Below, piece after piece: positions 58,401-64,000 of a stretch of DNA of 64,000 nt. Position 1 is the first letter of the stretch, and the number at the start of each line of letters is the position of its first letter. Position numbers and translations under genes: made by a program. Source of the stretch: Pleodorina starrii (taxonomy: Eukaryota > Chlorophyta > Chlorophyceae > Chlamydomonadales > Volvocaceae); NCBI GenBank assembly GCA_030267565.1, contig BRXU01000028.1:707001-771000 (forward strand), in the 5' to 3' direction. Below the pieces are notes generated by a model. That model was not told the DNA's origin, did not search any database, and saw nothing but the letters and a program-made list of their open reading frames with translations.

Positions 58401-61400
58401 CATTCTCCGACAGCGCGAACAACTCGCACAGCTGGCCCTTGCGCTCGAGATCAAGGCCAGGGTTGGACTTCTGTGGACGGGTCCAAGACCGGTACCGAGC
58501 AGGGCAGTCTCCATGAGTGCAGGTTTCCAGGGAGGGAAAGATGATGACAATCGTCACATCAGCACCCGTGCCCATCTTACCTGGACTAAGTCCCAGAATG
58601 AACCGGGCTGCGCCTCAGCAAGCTTGTCCCAGTGCAGCTGCTTCAGCCGCAGTCGCTGCTCTCGATTCGGCGTGACGCGCTTGAAGCCTGAAGGCATGAA
58701 ACGTAATGCAAGGTCAGCATAATGACGCGCTAAACATGCAAATGAGCGGCCCCGAAGCCGATAGCCATACGAAACAATTGCCAAGCATAGCCTACCCTTG
58801 GGCGGGGGAGCTGGGCGGCCAGGGGGCGGTGGTGGCGGCGGTGCTGGTACCCTCCCCCCAGGTGGCGGGGGCGGTGGTGGTGGCGGCGGTGGCGGGGCCG
58901 CGGGCTTCGGCGCTTTCTTCCCGGTCGGGGTCCAGCGCCCCTCCGCCATGGGGGACGTGGCAACGGACACCATGACTGCCGGCGTTCGTGAGGAGCCGCC
59001 GCAGCCCTCGCTCTGATTCGAGCCGAGCTCAGGCGTCCGGCAAGACGTGCCCGCCTGCAAGGATTGGGGCAGGATTTGGGACACGCTGCTGACAAATATT
59101 TCACCCGGCAGGGGCTAAGAAAGTGCGAATGCATTTAATACCGCGGTGGATACGACAGACGGTGCAAGGATAGCTGCACACATAACTGGGGTCCCTCTCA
59201 TCCTCTCGACGCCCAGCTTACGCGCCACTATATCCCTTCGCACCGCAGGACGGCACCACGCCACATAATCCTTAGCGAACGAAACGGCCAAATGACGGGC
59301 CGGCGCACCTGGAGCGCGCGCCGTACGAGCTCGGCCTGCAGGTCAGCCATCAAGTTGCGCTGCCGCAGGCAGCTCGCCAACGACGCGGTGTTCAAGCTGC
59401 TCATGTCGCCCTGCGTGGCCTGCCTAGAGAAGCTGGAGCCGCTGTTCTCCCGACTGCCGGCACCGCTGGCGTCCACGTCCCCTGCCGTCTCTGCGCCGCC
59501 TGCGTCAGCCTCCAGCGGCATCGGCAGCAGACTGGCTGCCGCCGCGGAGAGGTCGACGGAGGTGCTCTTTCCCAGCATCGCAACAAAGGCGGGCAGATTG
59601 CTGGCGTTGACCGGGTCCAGGGCCAGAGGCCGGCCGCCGTCGCTTGCCGAGCGCTGCCGATTCCCGCTCAGCAGGTCCGGCGCGCCGTCAAGTGGCCGCA
59701 CGCGCGAAACGTAGACCGAGGCCGACACGCCCGGAATGTGCGACACTGCCACTGCGGTCTCCACAGCGCCGTTGTACTTATGAACAGGGGTCCTCGTCGG
59801 TCCAACTGGGGACAGGAAGGAGAGGCCCGCAAGCAGGCGATGACATGACCGCACGCTGGCGACGTTATCGGCCTGGTCGGCGTCGTCGCTGCTGTCGTTG
59901 GACTGCTGCACGTCGCGCAGCCGCGCCGCACGCGTGGCGGGCCCTGGGGCGGAGCCACATGACGATGCAACCTCATCCGCGTCATCCGCCAGTTCCTTTC
60001 GCTGCCGGGCTGCAGCCATGCCCTCCGTGGCCGCGATGAGCTCGTCCAAGTCAGCACGATCCGGAAGCAGCAGCTCCATAGGCGCATCGTCGCTCCCAGA
60101 GTGGGCGGCCTCGGCGTCCAAGTTTCCGCCGTCATCTGCGTCGGCCGCTGCCCGTACTGCAAGGCCGCCAGAGAAGAAAGGCTGTTGCTGCACGTCTGCC
60201 TGCGCCAAGCTGGTGTGCGGCTGCTGCTCGGGTACGCGGAAACCGAACGATGGCGAGGAAGCTGGGAGGGCCTTGCCGCGCGCGGCGCCGGAGTCGTCGT
60301 CATCACTGGGGCTGTCTACGAAGAGCCGCCGCTCCACCTGCCGCTGGTCGAAAGCGGACTTGTAGCCCGGCGTGCCAGGGACGTCCTCGAGACCAGAGCA
60401 TACCTGAATGATTAGGGGGAGCGTCGGGAGACGTGAGAACAGTATCGTTTTGGGCACTAGGGCAGCACGACCATGAGATGAAGGCACAAAACCATACCGC
60501 TGAGCATGGAAAGGTACAACATTACGACAGGCTGGGCGGGAAAAGTACAACACACGTCGCCGTGTAGCGCTTCGTACCTGAATCACTTGCATGGAAGCCG
60601 CGCCTCCCGTCGCCAGCCATGCGCTTGCCGAGACCTGTGCCATGCCACCAGTGGTAGCATCGCGTCCCTCCACGTCCCTCCCTGCTGAGCCACCCGTACG
60701 TTCCGTCGCCGCCATGTCACGGCTTTGCTGCGGCGGCTGCTGCGTCGAGTGTGTTCGGCTGGCGCCACCAGCAAGCTTGCTGTCCTGATCCACGTTGGTA
60801 GCAGTAATGCCAAAACAGCTGCTGGCCAGCACAGGCTGCAGGGGCTGCGACCGCAAGCGCCCCTGCTCAGCATTGCCGACTGCCGCGGGACCCAGCGGGT
60901 TCTGCTCCGGCGCAGACAGTCCGTGCAGCTGCGCTAGGCTGTGATCATTCTCTTTGTCCACCTCGCCGCCGTGGCTGGATTGCCGCCGGCTTTGAAAGCC
61001 AACGCCCAGGATGGGGGACGCGTCGGCCCCATCGCCAACTAAGGCGTCGCCGAAGCTGCAGCTGCTGCCCCCAGTCGACGTGGCTGAGCTCGGCGCAGAC
61101 GTGCTCTCAGAGCGTGCAGCACCGCAGCCGCCTCCAACGGGCGCAGGCCGGACGCGAATGGCTGCAGGCGAGTCCATCGGGCCCAGCCGCATCACGGGGA
61201 ACCCAAAGCTCTGCTGAGCACTGGTGGTTGGACTGGACCCACCGCGTCCGCCGTGGCGGCCTTGTGAGAGCGCAGGGCCCTTGTCCGCGATTGCGGCACT
61301 CTTGTCGGCATACACAGCGAAAGACAGGCTGGGCGGTGTATGACTGCCCACAGGCCTGGATGCCCTCGGGGTGCCATGTGACATGTCGAGCACGCCAAGC

Positions 61401-64000
61401 ACGCGGTCATTTGCCGCGTCGCTGGGGCCAGCCACCAGCGCAGGCGCCGCAGTAGGGACAGCAGCACCCGGGGCAGACGTGAACGCCGACGTCGTGGGGA
61501 TCTGCTGCGTGAGACCGCCGGCGCCAGACTCCCTCGGAAGGTTCGGCACCGGGTCCATAAAGTGATTGTGAAGCGGCTGGTCCAGCGTGGTGGCCTTTGC
61601 CTGCAGACCTTGCAGCGAAGCTGACTCCTGGCGGGAAGGCGCCTGCGCCTCGAGCCCATACGCTGCCATGGACGCGCGGTAGGCTTGGCTGTTGAAAATG
61701 TCCGAATCTGGCTTCGATCCCTGCCCCGCAGCCGCCGTTTGCAGCGCGGCGTCCCCCCAGGCACCGCCAGCTGCGCGCAGCAGGTCCGTGCCGGCGCCAC
61801 CAAAGCCAGCGGGCCCTGGGGCATCCTGCCCTCGCGGCGTCCCGGGCCGTGACAGCGGCGTTGACGACCCCGCTCGCCGTGGCGGTACCCAACTGCGTGC
61901 AAGCGGATTGGGGTTTCAAGGGAATCGGTGAGATTTCAGACTGGGGCCACGAACAGGAAGTGCTCGGGTACGGCAACCGCGCGGTGGCTGAAAGGATGGA
62001 GCGGAATAGGATATACGTCCTGCCGACAAAATGGCACAGCTGCCTGGGCCGTATAGAGCTGAACAGATGGCGGTCGGCGTGCATACAAGGGAGCAACCCT
62101 CTGGATACTTACTTCGTGCGCATGACTGGTGAGCCCCACAGCAAGGTGCGAATCTGGTCGTTCCAATCGCCACATGTCCGCCAGTGCGACGCAACGGCTC
62201 GCCCTGCCTGCGCTGGCCTGCCTGGCTGTGGCTGCCCTCCGGCGCCAAAAGCCGCGGCAGTGCCCTCCAGGCCAAGCTGGGGGCTGTCCAACCGGCCAGC
62301 AGAGGGCCAGCGGTGTAAGCCGCCATCAAAGCTGTTCGCTGGAGATGCGAAGGGCGAGAGTGGGATTCCCGGCGGCAAGCCACCGATGCCAACGGGCATC
62401 TGCTGCTGCTGCTGTTCGGGGTTGGTCGCGGCAAGTCCCATGGGCCAGGCTGGAGCTTGTGCGCTCACGCCTACTGAGGCAAAGGCGCCCGGTCCGTTGG
62501 ACGTCGCCAAGCCTTGAGCCGCGGACGCCCTCCATGCATCACGTGCGGGCGGCGAAAAGGGCGCTGGATCAGGTGCCATCAAGAAGGCGCCCAAGCCAGC
62601 CCCATCCATGCTGAGCTGTTCCGCTGCCCCCTGCGGTTCGTGGAAGCTCGACGCGCGCATGGCGTCCGTAAACAGCACGACTGGCCCCGACGTGCTGACG
62701 TCGTCGTCTAGCTTGGCCGGGGGCGACTCGGTGCAGGGCGCAGCCTTGCCGCTGCTGCCACTAGCTCTGGGCTGCGCCGTCTCACTACAGCTGCTGCTGC
62801 TCTTGCCCACGCTGATTGCCTGCTCCGACTGCTGCAAATCGGGTTTCGGCACCTCCGGTGTTGCAGGCTGGCTGAGGATCTTGTTAGCGTGCGATAGCAG
62901 CCAGTCCGAATCCTCATCACTGTCCTCCAGCAGCAGCAGTGACGGATCCTGGACATCGGCATCCATCTCGCCAACCACCGCAGCTGCAGCGAGACCGAAC
63001 GCATGGGCGAAGGGGCCTGCTGGCGAGGAGGCGGCTTCGTGCAGCTGCCCATGTGCCAACCGCGCATCCACAGGAGCAAGCTGCTCAGGCGCCTCAGAAC
63101 CCAGCGGCGGAAACACCATGCCGCTGCCTGCCGGTGCCTCGGCCACTTCGGTTGCTGCAGGCCAGCGACCCGGCATGAGCGCACTTGCTGGTGAAATGGC
63201 TGATGGGCTTTCAGCCGTCGTGGCGACAGCCTTGAACGTCGGGAATGGAGAGGCGGGCCCTGCTTCCGAAGGGGAGCCGTGGGCGCTGCTTGCTGGCCGC
63301 GATCGGGGCGAACACTTGTTACTGCTGCTTGCGGCGGAGCCTGCAGGTAGTGCGTGAGAGCTGTGTGCTGCAGGCGATCCTGTCGGCGTAGATTGCGACT
63401 CTGAAGTGACTAAAGCCTCCTGGACGGTCTCGCACTCCTGCCGGCAGCCGTCACTGTTAGCTACCCGCAGGTCGGCGTGAGACGACAGTGGAGAGGCGTC
63501 TGTCGAAGACACGGCGCTTTGTGCGCCCGCACCGGCACCGCGTACCTCGTCTGGCTGCCGTAACGACGGGTCGGCGGTCTTCGCCGCCTGCTGTGGTTGC
63601 GGCTGGTCAACCCGACCTTCCGCAGCCGACTCACTTGAGCCGAGCGCGCGCTCCGGGCCATTCTCGCTGCCGCTGCTATCATGGCCGCTGCCTCCACCTT
63701 GTTCGCTCTGTTCCTTCGGCGGCCAGCTGCGGAGAGATCCACGAACAGCTGCCAGGGACGCGCGCCATTGGGCATGAGGCCCGTGGCTGTCCGACTTCTG
63801 TGCCGCATCGAAGCGCTGCCGTTGCGCAGCTACCAGGCCAAGAACTTTGCCGGAAGCCTTGGGGCCGACGCCGGAGTCGCTGCCCGAGACGCCGGAGGTG
63901 CTGTCGCAGCCGTCAAGGTTCAAACGCGTTGCCGAAAGGCGCCCGACGGGCTGCGATTGCTGCGAGCCCTGCGACTGCTGCCGTTTGTACGCATCCACCG
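55496..64000 (-). CDS. Formin (FH1-FH2 actin nucleator), 5' end beyond the window
   Basis: Fifteen minus-strand exons: 62113 to beyond 64000, 60578-61892, 59309-60403, 58796-59054, 58581-58687, 58257-58470, 57937-58076, 57460-57531, 57216-57293, 57063-57128, 56855-56924, 56670-56724, 56413-56521, 55920-56171, 55496-55741. All junctions are GT-AG and in phase; at least 1,987 residues are encoded here. The first three exons (about 1,430 residues) are Ser/Ala/Gly/Asp-rich and probably disordered, with no PTEN, GBD or other N-terminal domain recognised. Exon 58796-59054 is the FH1 domain with three poly-Pro blocks. FH2 follows: LKQLHWDKL, GRAHNIGIVLSG, LRLGPRAEELSEIDSYL, ILEVGNTLNAGT, YKLDVLLSLAGIKAADRK and a coiled C-terminal segment (ELAAFF, RQLQQLRDFLLALDKV). 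Formins nucleate and elongate actin filaments using profilin-actin. The frame is open at the right edge; the only start-like codon there (63998) is GTG, so the true start is outside. Confidence 0.93.

Noticed and set aside
1..64000. tRNA, rRNA, CRISPR or bacterial-type operators
   Set aside because: No convincing tRNA A/B boxes, rRNA segments or spaced direct repeats were seen, and the gene content is eukaryotic nuclear.

Overview
The window is nuclear DNA from a green alga, most likely a volvocine/chlamydomonadalean relative of Chlamydomonas. The evidence is GC-rich, intron-dense genes with short GT-AG introns full of microsatellites; proteins padded with Ala/Gly/Pro/Gln runs; TGTAA-type poly(A) signals; a plant/algal gene set (plastid-type CLC channel, formin, ciliary kinesin-9); and interstitial CCCTAAAA motifs matching the Chlamydomonas telomere repeat. 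No bacterial operon, CRISPR array, rRNA or tRNA gene was recognised. All gene models were spliced by hand: every internal exon used is bounded by AG/GT, and every junction keeps phase.

Layout, left to right. About 0.9-6.4 kb (+): a large low-complexity protein whose middle and end resemble the regions downstream of the SBP box in algal squamosa-promoter-binding-like proteins. 8.1-10.7 kb (-): an eight-exon HEMK2/N6AMT1-type eRF1 glutamine methyltransferase. It is divergent, across only 181 bp, from 10.8-18.5 kb (+): a fifteen-exon KIF6-type kinesin-9. 20.3-22.0 kb (-): a putative organelle-targeted protein with a degenerate EF-hand. 23.0-24.1 kb (+): a small Gln-rich protein. 24-27.6 kb: gene-poor, with a 17-bp minisatellite. 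27.7-28.4 kb (-): a putative 72-residue tail-anchored protein. 29.4-36.3 kb (+): a ten-exon CLC chloride channel/transporter of the plastid CLC-e/f type. 36.3-40.4 kb: no confident gene. 40.4-48.0 kb (-): a sixteen-exon Ser/Thr kinase. 48.5-50.3 kb: unknown reading frames and a 412-bp fold-back inverted repeat with one mismatch. 51.9-53.9 kb (-): a single-PARP-finger protein with basic and acidic tails. 55.5 kb to the right edge (-): a formin (FH1-FH2) with a long disordered N-terminal region, 5'-truncated by the window.

The genes do not form one pathway. Several fit algal cell biology: ciliary motility (KIF6), actin assembly (formin), plastid anion homeostasis (CLC), translation termination (HEMK2) and DNA damage or chromatin (PARP finger). 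The most unusual items are the nearly perfect inverted repeat at 49.4-50.3 kb and a long near-perfect hairpin inside a KIF6 intron. Both could yield double-stranded RNA.
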